DNA from: Coprobacillaceae bacterium UN01-12pH3A
GTDB lineage: Bacteria > Bacillota_I > Bacilli_A > Erysipelotrichales > Coprobacillaceae
DNA: 40,804 bases
Reading direction: 5' to 3'
Assembly (NCBI GenBank): GCA_027676805.1
Contig: JAQENU010000003.1
Location: 1-40,804, forward strand
The notes under the pieces: generated by a model
What the model was told of the DNA's origin: nothing
What the model saw: only the letters and a program-made list of their open reading frames with translations
Database searches by the model: none
Translations under genes and position numbers: made by a program
Part shown: one piece after another, positions 1 to 9,664 of the stretch
Position numbering within the stretch: the stretch's first letter is position 1
Layout: each line of letters begins with the position of its first letter

Positions 1-38
1 AGCTGACTACGTGGGTTCGATTCCCATCACCCGCTCCA
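1..38 (+). tRNA. tRNA-Gly, 3' part only
   Basis: Partial gene cut by the window edge. The T-arm is visible: GTGGG, loop TTCGATT, then CCCAT. It is followed by acceptor 3' strand CACCCGC, discriminator T and an encoded CCA at 36-38. The implied acceptor 5' strand GCGGGTG and the T discriminator match Gram-positive tRNA-Gly. The anticodon lies outside the window, so the amino-acid identity is inferred; that it is a tRNA is clear. Confidence 0.85.
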
Positions 39-60
39 AATTTAATAATACCTTTAGATA

Positions 61-87
61 AAGATATCCTGCCAGATATCTTTTTTT
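61..87 (+). terminator. Rho-independent terminator after the tRNA
   Basis: Perfect 8-bp stem AAGATATC (61-68) / GATATCTT (75-82) with a 6-nt loop, running into a T tract to 87. It sits 22 nt after the tRNA CCA and ends that transcript before the convergent EAL gene. Confidence 0.85.
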
Positions 88-108
88 GTGGTTAAAATAA
101 AAAATCCT

Positions 109-1388
109 TTATTCAAGGACTTCTTGATCATCTTGCTGATCCAACAGCTTTTGAAATTCTTCCAATGGCATTGGCTTGTAATAATAAAATCCCTGAATAT
201 AATCACAGGCAATCGATTTTAGAAAGTCTACATATTCCTGCGTTTCCACACCTTCCGCAAGAACCTTCATCCCCATTCCCTTAATCATGTTTACAAGATG
301 AGCGATCATCTGCTTTCTTTTATCGTCCAAGGGTTCTTTAAAAAAGAGTCGGTCAAGCTTAATCGTATCTAAAGCAGAATTAATCAGTACCGCAAATGAA
401 GAATTGCCTCTGCCAAAATCATCAATCGAGCATGCAAAACCCGCTTCTTTAAAACCATGAATAATTTCCAAAACACGATTTCCCTGATCAAATTGGATAT
501 CCTCCATAAACTCAAACTCGATATAGGAATGAGGCACCCCAATCTCTTTTGTAATACTTAAATAGTCGCTGACAAAGGCATGGTCGCCAAAATTATTTGC
601 ACAAATATTAAAACTCATCGGTACACGCCTTTGATTCTGATCCAATCCTTCTTTTAGATAGGTGCATACACTTCTAAATGTTTTCAGATCAATCAAATAA
701 ATTTCACCAAACGTATTTAAATAAGGTATATATTCTCCGGTTGGAATAATATTGCCAGTTTCATCCTTCCATCTTAAAAGCACTTCCCCACCTGCGATTT
801 TACCCGTTGCAATATCGATTTTAGGCTGAATATAATAAATAAACTGATCGTGCATTCTGGCGTAGGTAATACAACGCATTTTTTCAATTTGCATTAAATA
901 GCGTTCATATTTTTCTTTCGTATAGACTTCAAAACCAAAAGAACGTTTCGCCAGCTCCGGACAATTCGTTCTCATAATAGAGGCCTTATTCACCAGCATA
1001 TCATATGTACCGCTAATATCTTCAGGCAGCAGGATTCCAAAAGATGTATAAACATTACGATACAATAAAGGGTGCGGAATATCAAACAGCAAATCGATTA
1101 AATCCATCAAAAAAGTATCCAACACTTTATCATCCAATTCTTTATCCGGAGCCTCCTCACATAAAACAAAAAATGATAGGTCTCCCGATAGGTTCTCTGC
1201 CAATAACCCTGATTCGTTAAGAAGTTTTCTAAAGTCTTGGTTATTTCTTCTAAAACTTCATTTCCTGTCTCCATGCCATAAGCGGCATTAAAATAATCCC
1301 AGTTTTTTATATTCATTTCTACAAAAGCATAACGTGATGCTTCTTCTTTGCTCATTGCCTCATACACTGCTTTTACATCAGCTTTCAT
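109..1388 (-). pseudogene. GGDEF-like/EAL protein (c-di-GMP phosphodiesterase), apparently frameshifted
   Basis: One gene appears split into two frames. The upstream frame (start 1388, after AGGTGATT) encodes a degenerate GGDEF-like start (AFVEMNIKNWDYFNAAYGMETG...). Around 1200-1210 it loses sense, while a second frame carries on through an EAL domain to 109. Adding one base near the GGG at about 1208 would join them as ...NQG-LLAENLSGD.... The EAL half looks catalytically complete: E of GGEVLLRW, N of SFNICANN, E of EFEFMED, the IDDFGRG aspartates, K of IKLD, E of LAEGVET and QGFYYYKPMP. The family hydrolyses cyclic di-GMP. The layout resembles the 582-residue EAL protein at 37675-39423. 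This could be a true pseudogene, a sequencing indel, or a gene expressed only as its EAL half. Confidence 0.75.
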
Positions 1389-1411
1389 CCAATCACCTAT
1401 CTCTCTATCTC

Positions 1412-1420
1412 ATTATAACA
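1412..1420 (-). promoter_or_regulatory. Extended -10 promoter for the GGDEF/EAL gene
   Basis: On the minus strand TGTTATAAT forms an extended -10 (TGnTATAAT) 24-32 nt before the ATG at 1388. No good -35 hexamer is present, as expected for extended -10 promoters. It lies in the 54-nt gap after the methyltransferase stop codon. Confidence 0.5.
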
Positions 1421-1442
1421 AAAATCGCTCAACAAAAAAGCA

Positions 1443-2912
1443 CTACTTCACCTGAATGATGAAGAGTGCACTTCGTCCTCTGCGTATAGTCATTTTCTTT
1501 TCGTCGATCAGCTCGATCTGATCCTTATAAAAACGCATTGCTTTCTTAAAAATTTCCGTATCGCTGGTATGAGCAAAAATAAACCCTTCCGGAACGGTTA
1601 GTTCAATCGCTTTTTTCATAAACTGCATGTATAGTGTTTCGATGCTTTTACGATCTTTATTAGCGGATTGTATCGGCAGGTTAGCCATAACCTCATCAAA
1701 TTGGTGAGCATGTGTAAAACGATTCAGATCCCTTTGCACAAAATGAATGTTCACCCCTGCCAGTTCACTGTTTTCCTTTGCCATCTTGATTGCATCATTA
1801 AAGACATCAATCCCCATTAAAAACTTACAGGGTTCAATATAATCACGTTCAATCAGCAGTGTTCCGCTACCACAGCATAGATCAATGACTTTTGCTTTTG
1901 GGGTTACAAAAGGCAAAATCAAGTCCGCTATACTGGCTGCCACATAAGGCTGCATAGATGTTGCTAAAGCATTTTTACGATATTCAAAACGAGGATCATG
2001 ATACGTATAAAGCTTTAAAAAGACCTGACAGAAACCTTTCGGGGTTTCTCTTAATCTTAATTCAATATCATAGTCTGAGGCATTATTGATCAATTTCCCC
2101 TCTGATAAAGTTTGGATTTTAAGACCTAATCGTTTGATTTCATCGTTTTTAAGCTTATCCTTCTTTAATGAAGAGGTTTCAATTCTAAATGAATAAATGC
2201 CATCCCCCTTATGCATCTGATTTAATTGTTCCACTAACCCGGAATCAATGATCTGTTTTGCAATGACATCGGTATCAAAGTCAATTTCCTTGAATCCTTT
2301 CAGCACCAATAACAATTCATTATAATCGCGAATCTTTTCAAGATCACGGATCGAATCCGCCAGCAGCAGGATGCCCATAGATGTCATTTTTTTATTCTTT
2401 GTTTCCAGTTTATCGAAAACCAGTTCACGATTTGTATTCAGCGTAGTTAAGATAACTTTTGTTTTTTTAGCTAAGTCGATGAACTGCGGATGCTTAATGC
2501 TTCCATAATAATGAAAAATCTCCATTAAACGTCCTTTCATTTCCTCTTTATGGCGCCAGTTTAGATCATCCAAGGATGTATTTAAGCTTCCGTAAAATTC
2601 CTGCAGCATCGCTAAATGCTCTTTCAATGAAAAGTTTTTGATAGCTTCAATCATCTCATTTTTTACAATCCAGTTTTCTTCCTTTAAAAACAGTTCAATA
2701 AACTCCTGTTCATGGTCCATCAGTCCGCAGCAGCGTACAATCACAGCTGCATTTTTTCTTATTTTATTATCCTCATTCTTTAACAGATCAAAAATAAAAT
2801 CAGTCTCCAATTCAATCGGATTTTCTTTTACAGCCTCTTTTAGCAAAGTGACCATCGCTCTTGTATCCTGATGATTTTTGATCGCATCGATCAATGTTTG
2901 TATATTCTTCAT
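1443..2912 (-). CDS. HEAT-repeat N-terminus plus SAM-dependent RNA methyltransferase-like domain
   Basis: 489 residues from the ATG at 2912, chosen because it follows AGGGATG at good spacing; the reading frame runs on upstream into the preceding gene. Residues 1 to about 150 are alpha-helical with HEAT-like units (KNHQDTRAMVTLLKEAV, NEDNKIRKNAAVIVRCCG). Residues about 330-489 form a class I methyltransferase: motif I VIDLCCGSGTLL, acidic strand 2 GIDVF, and motif IV NLPIQS where N6-adenine or rRNA guanine enzymes have NPPY. The C-terminal fold resembles UPF0020/RlmL/TrmN RNA methyltransferases. The altered motif IV makes the target base uncertain, and no THUMP domain is obvious. It is third in a leftward group with the YutH-like and yunB genes, 53 nt after the former. 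Confidence 0.75.
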   Translation of the reverse strand: MKNIQTLIDAIKNHQDTRAMVTLLKEAVKENPIELETDFIFDLLKNEDNKIRKNAAVIVRCCGLMDHEQEFIELFLKEENWIVKNEMIEAIKNFSLKEHLAMLQEFYGSLNTSLDDLNWRHKEEMKGRLMEIFHYYGSIKHPQFIDLAKKTKVILTTLNTNRELVFDKLETKNKKMTSMGILLLADSIRDLEKIRDYNELLLVLKGFKEIDFDTDVIAKQIIDSGLVEQLNQMHKGDGIYSFRIETSSLKKDKLKNDEIKRLGLKIQTLSEGKLINNASDYDIELRLRETPKGFCQVFLKLYTYHDPRFEYRKNALATSMQPYVAASIADLILPFVTPKAKVIDLCCGSGTLLIERDYIEPCKFLMGIDVFNDAIKMAKENSELAGVNIHFVQRDLNRFTHAHQFDEVMANLPIQSANKDRKSIETLYMQFMKKAIELTVPEGFIFAHTSDTEIFKKAMRFYKDQIELIDEKKMTIRRGRSALFIIQVK

Positions 2913-2965
2913 GACATCCCTACTTTCTTTGTAATCATAGCATAAATTAGGGATGTTGTTAAGCA

Positions 2966-3820
2966 TTAAAGCCATTCCAGCGGTCTTAATTGAGTCGGTT
3001 CTGCAATAAAGGTATAAAAATCTTTCAGTCTTTTTTCATTTATTTCTATATGCTGATAATATTTAACAAATGCCTTTTCATCAATTTGATCCTGAACATA
3101 TAAAAGGATATCACTAAAGAAATCTTCCGGATACAGCATCGCACTGTACATATAGATCAGATCCGTCGGCTGAAATGAAATCGTATATTCCTTGACCTGA
3201 TCGATCGTTAAATAAGAACGGCTGTACATTCTGACTAAAAAGTTCAAATAATGATCGGTTCTATAGCAAAAGGGATTCAGCCAATCTAAATAAGTATCCA
3301 GTTGTCTGGCATGCAGAGATAATGACTTTTGAAAGGTCATTGTTTTATTAAAGCAGTCCTGCAGATAAGCCAATGCACTTTCTGCCATCCCTAAATAATA
3401 AATAGTAAGCGCATAAAGATATTCAAATTGATGAGATTGCCCCATAATAGCCGGCAGAACACGGTTTTCAACAAGGTCCATCTCTTTAATCCACTTATTG
3501 ATAATCTCTTCATATCGACCCGAATCGATAGGAAACAGACTTTGCTGAATCAGTTCTGCCAAATATACTTCTTTCTCCCTTGAACAAAGCAGGATCCTAT
3601 TCGAAGAGATATAATGCTGATAGCGATTTTTCACTAAATACAGATGATGGGTGCCGCCGGTATTTAAAAAGCTTTGTTCATAGACCTGATACTGCTTGAT
3701 AAAAGCTGCTTCCTCCATCTTGCATTCCAAGCAAAAATAATGCATATTCTCATATTCAAAATAGTTCCCATTAATATATTCCACATAGATTCCATAAAAA
3801 TCATAGATTAAATTTTTCAT
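2966..3820 (-). CDS. YutH/CotS-like protein (putative spore-coat-associated kinase fold)
   Basis: 284 residues, no signal peptide or membrane segment, rich in Tyr. I do not recognise it with certainty. The middle (LYALTIYYLGMAESALAYLQD) and the later DWLNPFCYRTDHYLNF and SAMLYPEDFF segments recall the C-terminal lobe of YutH, a CotS-related spore coat protein with an aminoglycoside-phosphotransferase-like fold. No kinase catalytic triad is evident, so activity is doubtful. It starts 7 nt after yunB ends; in Bacillus, yutH and yunB are also near neighbours, which supports a sporulation role. This family call is inference. Confidence 0.45.
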   Translation of the reverse strand: MKNLIYDFYGIYVEYINGNYFEYENMHYFCLECKMEEAAFIKQYQVYEQSFLNTGGTHHLYLVKNRYQHYISSNRILLCSREKEVYLAELIQQSLFPIDSGRYEEIINKWIKEMDLVENRVLPAIMGQSHQFEYLYALTIYYLGMAESALAYLQDCFNKTMTFQKSLSLHARQLDTYLDWLNPFCYRTDHYLNFLVRMYSRSYLTIDQVKEYTISFQPTDLIYMYSAMLYPEDFFSDILLYVQDQIDEKAFVKYYQHIEINEKRLKDFYTFIAEPTQLRPLEWL

Positions 3821-3827
3821 AGTCCTC

Positions 3828-4541
3828 CTAATTCAAAATATTATTTTGATATTGTCCCTGATTTTGATTGGGATTTTGATAAACACTGTAATACCCCGGA
3901 ACCAATCCATTGACCAGTTTTACTACCAAAGGGTACTGATAGGTAAAAACACATGGCTCACTAAAAAAAGGAGATACCACATTTTGCTGGACACTGATTT
4001 CAATGACAATCTTTACTACCACATGGTTGATTCCATAGTTTTTTACATCTGTTTTCACTTCTGATTTTACATTAGAGATCATTTCATATTTTAATGGCAC
4101 TTTGACATTGAGATAAGAAAGAATCGGAACATCCATTAAGCTTGCTACCGGAATATAGGAAACAATCCCTTTATTCTCACTCACTTCTTTGATGATCCTG
4201 CTGTATGTATCCTCTCCATCATCCTCATAAGCACCACGCATAATATAATTTAAATCTGTTTCAATATGATAAACCAGTTCATTGGCAATCTCATTCACCC
4301 CTGCCAAGTTAAAATCAACACTGCTAATATCTCCGGTTTCATTACGTCCGACAATGATCAGCCCCTCCTCATCAACATCTTTATAACTTAAAGTGGCATG
4401 ATTGACGACAACATTGACAAATTTCTCAACTTCCATTTTCCCGTAATCCTTTGCCTTAGGAATCATTTGCAGGTATTGCCCATAGAGATAATAGCCAAAT
4501 AAACTGATAAGAATAACAACAATCAGTAATTTTATTTTCAT
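3828..4541 (-). CDS. yunB: Sporulation protein YunB family
   Basis: 237 residues with an N-terminal membrane anchor (about residues 3-20, IKLLIVVILISLFGYYLYG) and an extracytoplasmic domain. It carries the family landmarks: the segment before IPVASLMDVPILSYLNVKVP, then KSEVKTDVKNYGINHVVVKI and a late PF/PLVVKLVNGLVPGYY stretch. In Bacillus subtilis YunB is a mother-cell (SigE-controlled) protein needed for normal sporulation; its biochemical role is unknown. The tail is Asn/Gln-rich (NPNQNQGQYQNN). The start follows GGGAGGTC. The upstream flippase terminator separates it from that gene, so it probably heads the group with the YutH-like and methyltransferase genes. Confidence 0.85.
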   Translation of the reverse strand: MKIKLLIVVILISLFGYYLYGQYLQMIPKAKDYGKMEVEKFVNVVVNHATLSYKDVDEEGLIIVGRNETGDISSVDFNLAGVNEIANELVYHIETDLNYIMRGAYEDDGEDTYSRIIKEVSENKGIVSYIPVASLMDVPILSYLNVKVPLKYEMISNVKSEVKTDVKNYGINHVVVKIVIEISVQQNVVSPFFSEPCVFTYQYPLVVKLVNGLVPGYYSVYQNPNQNQGQYQNNILN

Positions 4542-4570
4542 ATGACCTCCCTTTAAAGTATATGATGTAA

Positions 4571-4605
4571 AATAAAAAACTAATACAATTTATCGATGTA
4601 TTAGT
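4571..4605 (-). terminator. Rho-independent terminator of the flippase gene
   Basis: On the minus strand ACTAATACA (4605-4597) pairs with TGTATTAGT (4587-4579) across a 9-nt loop, followed by T6 and an AT-rich tail. It overlaps the last codons of the flippase gene (stop at 4590). Confidence 0.85.
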
Positions 4606-5999
4606 CTTCTTAAAATTTGTTTAATTAATTTCTGATTGATAAACCATGCCACCAAAACAGACAACAGCATGCCTAAAAGCATGACATAAAGATTATCGAC
4701 ATAATATAAACATATCAGCAAAATCGTCATTATCGTCACAAAAACAATCAGGCGATAATTATATTTAATTTTGTAGTAATGCTTATTGATGTCGTAAGCT
4801 CGATACAATGTCAGCACTAAGAATGATACAAACGTAGAAATAACGGCCGCATGAAGCCCCAGCCAGGTAATTAAAGCAAAATGGACTACCAGATTGACTA
4901 CTGCCGCTATAAACGAGGTGACACCCGCTTTTTTTGATTCCTTGCATACGACATAGACACTGCCATAAAAAGCGGCAATGCAGGATAAGTAGGTAGACAC
5001 GATCAGTAGCGGCATATAGTTGATTGCCTCAAAATAAGAAGCCCCTCTTACTAAGACCTTAAATACAAACGGAGAAAAAGCAATCAACAGCAAAAGTCCC
5101 CCCGACAGCAGTTTAAACAGCTGAGCGAACATTCGCGAATAATATTTATCCAAACCGTTTTTATTGGCATTTCTTGAAGCCGATTCCGTCCATGCCAAAT
5201 TAAATGCCTGATAAAACATATTAAACATATTCGGTATTTTATAAGCTGTCGCATAGATTCCCTGTGCCGCCTGACCCAATATCGCTACAATGATAACTTT
5301 ATCGGAAAAATTAATCACAAACCAAGAAATCGCATTCGGAATCAGCGGTAATGAATAACGCAGCAGTTTTCCAAGGTATTCCTGATCAAAATAACGCAAA
5401 CGAATATAACGATGCAGCTTTTCATGCCAAATCAGATAAGCTAAGGCGACAATATCGGGTACCAGCAAAGAGAGCATATACCCATTGACTCCGGCTTTTA
5501 ATACCATCATCGTAATCACCATCATAATAAAGTTGACAACGACGGAGATAATACTGTTTAATGCATATTGAGCATTCTTTCCTAAACCACGTACAACATT
5601 CCTAAAAAATAAAATCAGGGTCTCAATCCCGACATAAACAGAAAGAACGATTCTTAACATTGGTGTATTTAATCCGCTGATCGGAATAAAATACATAACG
5701 ACCATCGCCATCAAAGATAAAAGCAAGACAAGAAAATAACCCGTTGAAATATAGCGTTTTTTCTGTTCTTCATTCTTTGCATCGATCAGATAGCGGAAGA
5801 CACCATTTTCTAATTGTAAAGTTAATACCGGAACGACTAATCCTAAAATGATTGTCGTTACATAATCGACCCCACCAAACTCTTCAACATTTAAGTAAGA
5901 ACTGTAAATTGGGATTGTAAGAACAGTGAAAATTTTTGGCAACACCATCCCAATTGCGAGTATGAGGGTATTTTTTATTAATTGTTTATCTTTTCCCAT
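4590..5999 (-). CDS. Polysaccharide/oligosaccharide flippase (Wzx/MOP superfamily)
   Basis: 469 residues from the ATG at 5999 (after AAAGGAAAA). A longer reading frame exists upstream but runs through the promoter, terminator and cyclo-ligase gene. The protein is almost wholly hydrophobic with about 12-14 membrane segments. It starts MGKDKQLIKNTLILAIGMVLPKI and contains SYLNVEEFGGVDYVTT and IYATAYKIPNMFNMFYQAF, typical of MATE-like flippases that move lipid-linked sugar units. No glycosyltransferase or polymerase genes adjoin it, so the substrate is unknown. It has its own promoter at 6022-6050 and terminator at 4571-4605, i.e. a single-gene unit. Confidence 0.85.
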   Translation of the reverse strand: MGKDKQLIKNTLILAIGMVLPKIFTVLTIPIYSSYLNVEEFGGVDYVTTIILGLVVPVLTLQLENGVFRYLIDAKNEEQKKRYISTGYFLVLLLSLMAMVVMYFIPISGLNTPMLRIVLSVYVGIETLILFFRNVVRGLGKNAQYALNSIISVVVNFIMMVITMMVLKAGVNGYMLSLLVPDIVALAYLIWHEKLHRYIRLRYFDQEYLGKLLRYSLPLIPNAISWFVINFSDKVIIVAILGQAAQGIYATAYKIPNMFNMFYQAFNLAWTESASRNANKNGLDKYYSRMFAQLFKLLSGGLLLLIAFSPFVFKVLVRGASYFEAINYMPLLIVSTYLSCIAAFYGSVYVVCKESKKAGVTSFIAAVVNLVVHFALITWLGLHAAVISTFVSFLVLTLYRAYDINKHYYKIKYNYRLIVFVTIMTILLICLYYVDNLYVMLLGMLLSVLVAWFINQKLIKQILRRLIHR

Positions 6000-6021
6000 A
6001 AATTTTCCTTTCTTCTCATTC

Positions 6022-6050
6022 ATTATAAAGAAAGTTACCCGATTAAGCAA
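6022..6050 (-). promoter_or_regulatory. SigA-type promoter of the flippase gene
   Basis: Minus strand TTGCTT (6050-6045), 17-bp spacer, TATAAT (6027-6022), 23 nt before the ATG at 5999. It follows directly on the suf/cyclo-ligase terminator, whose T tract overlaps the -35. Confidence 0.75.
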
Positions 6051-6080
6051 GAAAAAGCGATGGAATCCCCTCCATCGCTT
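6049..6080 (-). terminator. Rho-independent terminator of the suf/cyclo-ligase operon
   Basis: Minus strand AAGCGATGGA (6080-6071) / TCCATCGCTT (6064-6055), perfect 10-bp stem, 6-nt loop, then TTTTTCTT. The stem includes the last bases of the cyclo-ligase stop codon region. Confidence 0.9.
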
Positions 6081-6615
6081 ACTCATATATTCGTTTTTCG
6101 GTAATGATATAATCCAATGGCTGATCATGTGTTTCTCCGACAAATTCCTGCTTTTGAAAATCAAAGGCAATCCCAATCGTCTGCGGGTGATATTGTGCAA
6201 TATAGCGATCATAGTAGCCCTTGCCGTAGCCGATCCGTTCCTTCTTTTCATTAAAAGCAACCAAAGGAACAATCAAGGTTGAAAGATCTTTTGCTAAATG
6301 GTTATCTTGCGGCTCCATAACCCCAAAAGTTCCTAAAACCAATCGTTCCAAGCTGTCGATATAATAAAAATGCATGCTATCTCCCTCGATTTTAGGCAAA
6401 GCGATGCGAACGCCCATTTCCAACAAATTACGAATCAAATAAAGCGTATCGACTTCATGACGGATAGTCATATAGATTCCCAATGGTTTTTCCTTATTAA
6501 AAAAGGAAGAAGCCAGCAATGACTCTATAATTTTCAAAGAGTATGACTGATATTCTTCCTCATTAAGTGCCAAGCGCTGTTTAATCATCGCTTGACGAAT
6601 TGTCTTTTTATCCAA
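6079..6615 (-). CDS. ygfA: 5-formyltetrahydrofolate cyclo-ligase
   Basis: 178 residues, the usual length. The enzyme converts 5-formyl-THF to 5,10-methenyl-THF with ATP, recycling folate in the cytoplasm. Evidence: N-terminal basic segment [17 protein letters not shown], substrate-region [13 protein letters not shown], and the signature [11 protein letters not shown] near residue 130. Its ATG at 6615 lies inside the end of sufB (stop at 6608), so translation is probably coupled to the iron-sulfur operon. The transcript ends at the 6049-6080 hairpin. Confidence 0.92.
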   Translation of the reverse strand: MDKKTIRQAMIKQRLALNEEEYQSYSLKIIESLLASSFFNKEKPLGIYMTIRHEVDTLYLIRNLLEMGVRIALPKIEGDSMHFYYIDSLERLVLGTFGVMEPQDNHLAKDLSTLIVPLVAFNEKKERIGYGKGYYDRYIAQYHPQTIGIAFDFQKQEFVGETHDQPLDYIITEKRIYE

Positions 6616-8011
6616 TGCTGCCTTCCATATCCAATTTAATCAACTGGTTAAGTTCAACTGCATATTCCATTGGCAATTCACGGCTGAACGGTTCAATGAA
6701 GCCCATGACAATCATTTCCGTTGCCTGTGCTTTGGTCAAACCACGGCTCATCAAATAAAATAACTGATCTTCCGATACTTTCGATACAGTTGCTTCATGC
6801 TCAATAATCGAATCATTATTCATCATCGCATTGATTGGGACTGTATCACTTGTTGACTGCGCATCTAAAATCAACGTGTCGCATTCCACCTTGCTTTTTG
6901 CATCATAAGCATTTTTGCCATGATGCACCAAACCACGGTAATTAACTTTCCCACCTGTTCTTGAAATCGATTTAGAGATGATCTGACTTGACGTGTGCGG
7001 TGCCAGATGAATCATCTTTGATCCTGAATCCAAAATCTGACAATCTTCGGCTACCGCAATCGTGATACATGTTCCTTTAGCACCTTCTTCCGCTAAAATA
7101 CATGCCGGATATTTCATTGTGACTAATGACCCAATGTTTCCGTCTACCCATTCCATAGAACCGTTTTTATACACTTTAGCACGCTGTGTTACTAAGTTGT
7201 AAATATTCTTTGACCAGTTCTGAATCGTTGTATAGCGGCATTTCGCCCCTTCCAGCACAACGATTTCCACTACTCCGGCATGCAGCGAATCTTTTGAATA
7301 AGACGGCGCTGTACACCCTTCAACATAGTGAATATCCGATCCCTTATCAACAATAATCAGTGTTCTTTCAAACTGTGCCATTCTTTCAGAATTGATTCTG
7401 AAATAAGACTGCAATGGCTTTTCTAAAGTTACTCCCGGAGGAACATAGATGAATGATCCGCCTGACCATACTGCTCCATTCAGAGCTGAAAACTTATTAT
7501 CGCTATAAGGAATTACAGTATCAAAATATTTCTTAAAGATTTCCGGATATTCTCTTAATCCACTGTCAATATCTAAGAAAATAACTCCTTTTTCTCTGAC
7601 CTCCTCTAACATATTATGATAGACGACTTCAGATTCATATTGTGCTGAAGCCCCAGCTAGGAAATGCTGCTCCGCTTCCGGAATTCCTAATTTATTAAAG
7701 GTATTCTTAATCGTTTCCGGGACTTCTTCCCATTTATCCGTTAAGTTGTCACTTGGACGATTATAATAGATGTATTCATCAAAATTCATCTTGCTTAAAT
7801 CTACGCCCCAAGTTGGCATTGGCTTTTCTAAAAAGCATTTTAATGACTTTAAGCGATACTCTAACATCCATTCAGGTTCATTTTTAATTTTAGATATTTC
7901 TCTCACTATCTCTTCATTCAACCCTTTGGGTGTTTTAAAAACCGAAACATCTTCATCTTTAAAATCATACTCTGCATTGTTTGTAGGAATATCAAGATCT
8001 TCTATTGCCAT
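6608..8011 (-). CDS. sufB: Fe-S cluster assembly scaffold SufB
   Basis: 467 residues, the standard SufB length. SufB is the main scaffold of the SufBCD complex on which clusters are built. Seen: N-terminal region with [17 protein letters not shown], the right-handed beta-helix core ([40 protein letters not shown]), [22 protein letters not shown], and the C-terminal [20 protein letters not shown] with family-typical helices. It is last of the suf genes, starts 2 nt after the sufU stop, and overlaps the cyclo-ligase start. Confidence 0.97.
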   Translation of the reverse strand: MAIEDLDIPTNNAEYDFKDEDVSVFKTPKGLNEEIVREISKIKNEPEWMLEYRLKSLKCFLEKPMPTWGVDLSKMNFDEYIYYNRPSDNLTDKWEEVPETIKNTFNKLGIPEAEQHFLAGASAQYESEVVYHNMLEEVREKGVIFLDIDSGLREYPEIFKKYFDTVIPYSDNKFSALNGAVWSGGSFIYVPPGVTLEKPLQSYFRINSERMAQFERTLIIVDKGSDIHYVEGCTAPSYSKDSLHAGVVEIVVLEGAKCRYTTIQNWSKNIYNLVTQRAKVYKNGSMEWVDGNIGSLVTMKYPACILAEEGAKGTCITIAVAEDCQILDSGSKMIHLAPHTSSQIISKSISRTGGKVNYRGLVHHGKNAYDAKSKVECDTLILDAQSTSDTVPINAMMNNDSIIEHEATVSKVSEDQLFYLMSRGLTKAQATEMIVMGFIEPFSRELPMEYAVELNQLIKLDMEGSIG

Positions 8012-8013
8012 GC

Positions 8014-8451
8014 TTATTCCTCACTTTCTTCTATCAATTTAACGAGCCCATTCCATCCTAATGTTGCACATTTAATACGGTTGGCTTGTTTATGTGTATT
8101 TTTGAAAGCAATCGCTTCCTCTAAAATCTCTTCATCGTAATCTTTTTCATAAATCATATTCATATACTGTTCAATAATATAACGGGCATCTTTTAAATTT
8201 TTTCCCGCCAGCAGTTCACTCATGATGGAAGTAGAAGCAGTACAAATCGCACAGGCTTCACCATCAAAACGAATATCTTCTATGATTCCATTTTCTATCT
8301 TTGCCTGAATATCGATATTATCGATACAGGTTTCACTATCCATATTCACCCTTTTATATCCTGCTTCATTAGTCAATTCATGGTTACGCGGATATTCGTA
8401 ATGGTCCATGATAATTTCTCTAAGCAGCATTGGATCATCTAAAGAACGCAT
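8014..8451 (-). CDS. sufU: Sulfur acceptor/transfer protein SufU
   Basis: 145 residues. SufU takes sulfur from the SufS cysteine and delivers it to SufBCD in Gram-positives lacking SufE; it binds zinc. The three conserved cysteines are present: SETCID (the second residue of the usual CGD motif is Ile here), [11 protein letters not shown], and KCATLGWNG near the end, plus the SufU insert region after SELLAGK. The gene overlaps the sufS 3' end by 17 nt, fitting coupled synthesis of partners. Confidence 0.93.
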   Translation of the reverse strand: MRSLDDPMLLREIIMDHYEYPRNHELTNEAGYKRVNMDSETCIDNIDIQAKIENGIIEDIRFDGEACAICTASTSIMSELLAGKNLKDARYIIEQYMNMIYEKDYDEEILEEAIAFKNTHKQANRIKCATLGWNGLVKLIEESEE

Positions 8452-9664
8452 CTAAGAAGTCATCCCCTTTCTTGCAGGCTTCTACTAATTGGTCAATCTC
8501 TTCTTTCGTATTATAGAAATAAAGAGAAACTCGCAGTGTTTGACTTACTTTTAAATATTCATCTAAAATTTTGGCACAGTGCTGTCCGGAACGAACCGCA
8601 ATCCCTTTGCTGTTAAGCAAAGAGGCACCATCTTGAGAAAAGACACCTTTTATATTAAAGGCAATCGGTCCTGCCCCATCCTTATTATAGATTTCTAAAT
8701 TATCTAGCTGTGACAGCTTTTCAATCGCATAATGACGCAATTGTAATTCATACTGATGGATATTTTGCATGCCGATGGCACTCAGATAATCGACTGCCGC
8801 TCCTAAACCGATCGCCCCTTCAATATTTGGCGTACCTGCTTCAAATTTAGCCGGAGCATTCTTCAAGCTGACAATCCCACAGCTGTTAAAACGGGCATTT
8901 GAACCGCCTCCGAAACGAATCGGATTGGTAATCTGTAATAGCTCGTATTTCCCATAAAGAACGCCAATTCCGGTTGGTCCGCACATTTTATGTCCGGAAA
9001 ACGCTAAGAAATCAACATCTAAATCAGTGACATCCACCGGCATATGAGGAACACTTTGAGCCCCATCGACAACGACTTTGATGCCCTTCGCATGAGCCAA
9101 CGCAGCAATCTCTTTAATCGGTGCCTCAAACCCCAATACATTCGTAATCTGAGCGATTGAAATGATTCGCGTCATCGGCGTGATTGCCTTTTCCACGTTT
9201 TCAAGCGTGATCTTCCCCTCTTCGTTCAATTCAATATATTTCACTTTAGCTCCCGTCGCTTTTTCAATCTCAAACCAAGGCAAAAGATTGGAAGCATGCT
9301 CAGCCACAGTTACTAAAATCTCTTCGTCTTTTTTGATGCGGGGATAAACGTAGCCAAACGCTACTAGATTTAAGGATTCCGATGCACCTGAAGTAAAGAC
9401 AATTTCATTTTGATCACTGGCATTGATAAAATCCGCAATCTTTTTTCTTGCTCCTTCAAAAGCAACATCTACCTCATAACTAAGATCATAATCCCCACGA
9501 TGACAGTTTCCCGAATAATCGGAAAGGTAATCACATACCGCATCAATGACCTTCTTAGGCTTTAATGCTGTAGCGCCGCTATCTAAATAGATCAGCGGCT
9601 TTCCCTGCATGGTTTTCCCATTTAGCATCGGAAAGTCTTTTCTTATTTTATATACATCAAACAT
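8435..9664 (-). CDS. sufS: Cysteine desulfurase SufS
   Basis: 409 residues, full length. A class V PLP enzyme releasing sulfur from L-cysteine for cluster assembly. Seen: LIYLDSGATALKPKKVIDAV at the N-terminus, FTSGASESLNLVA, AEHASNLLPW, the PLP lysine in FSGHKMCGPTGIGVLYG, and the persulfide cysteine in RSGQHCAK near residue 360. It lies directly after sufD with no gap and overlaps sufU. Confidence 0.97.
   Translation of the reverse strand: MFDVYKIRKDFPMLNGKTMQGKPLIYLDSGATALKPKKVIDAVCDYLSDYSGNCHRGDYDLSYEVDVAFEGARKKIADFINASDQNEIVFTSGASESLNLVAFGYVYPRIKKDEEILVTVAEHASNLLPWFEIEKATGAKVKYIELNEEGKITLENVEKAITPMTRIISIAQITNVLGFEAPIKEIAALAHAKGIKVVVDGAQSVPHMPVDVTDLDVDFLAFSGHKMCGPTGIGVLYGKYELLQITNPIRFGGGSNARFNSCGIVSLKNAPAKFEAGTPNIEGAIGLGAAVDYLSAIGMQNIHQYELQLRHYAIEKLSQLDNLEIYNKDGAGPIAFNIKGVFSQDGASLLNSKGIAVRSGQHCAKILDEYLKVSQTLRVSLYFYNTKEEIDQLVEACKKGDDFLDAFFR

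Noticed and set aside
1443..2975. Longer form of the methyltransferase starting at 2975
   Set aside because: Overlaps the preceding gene and lacks a binding site; the ATG at 2912 has AGGGATG.
4590..6272. Longer form of the flippase starting at 6272
   Set aside because: The extra 91 residues pass through a promoter, a terminator and the cyclo-ligase gene in another frame.
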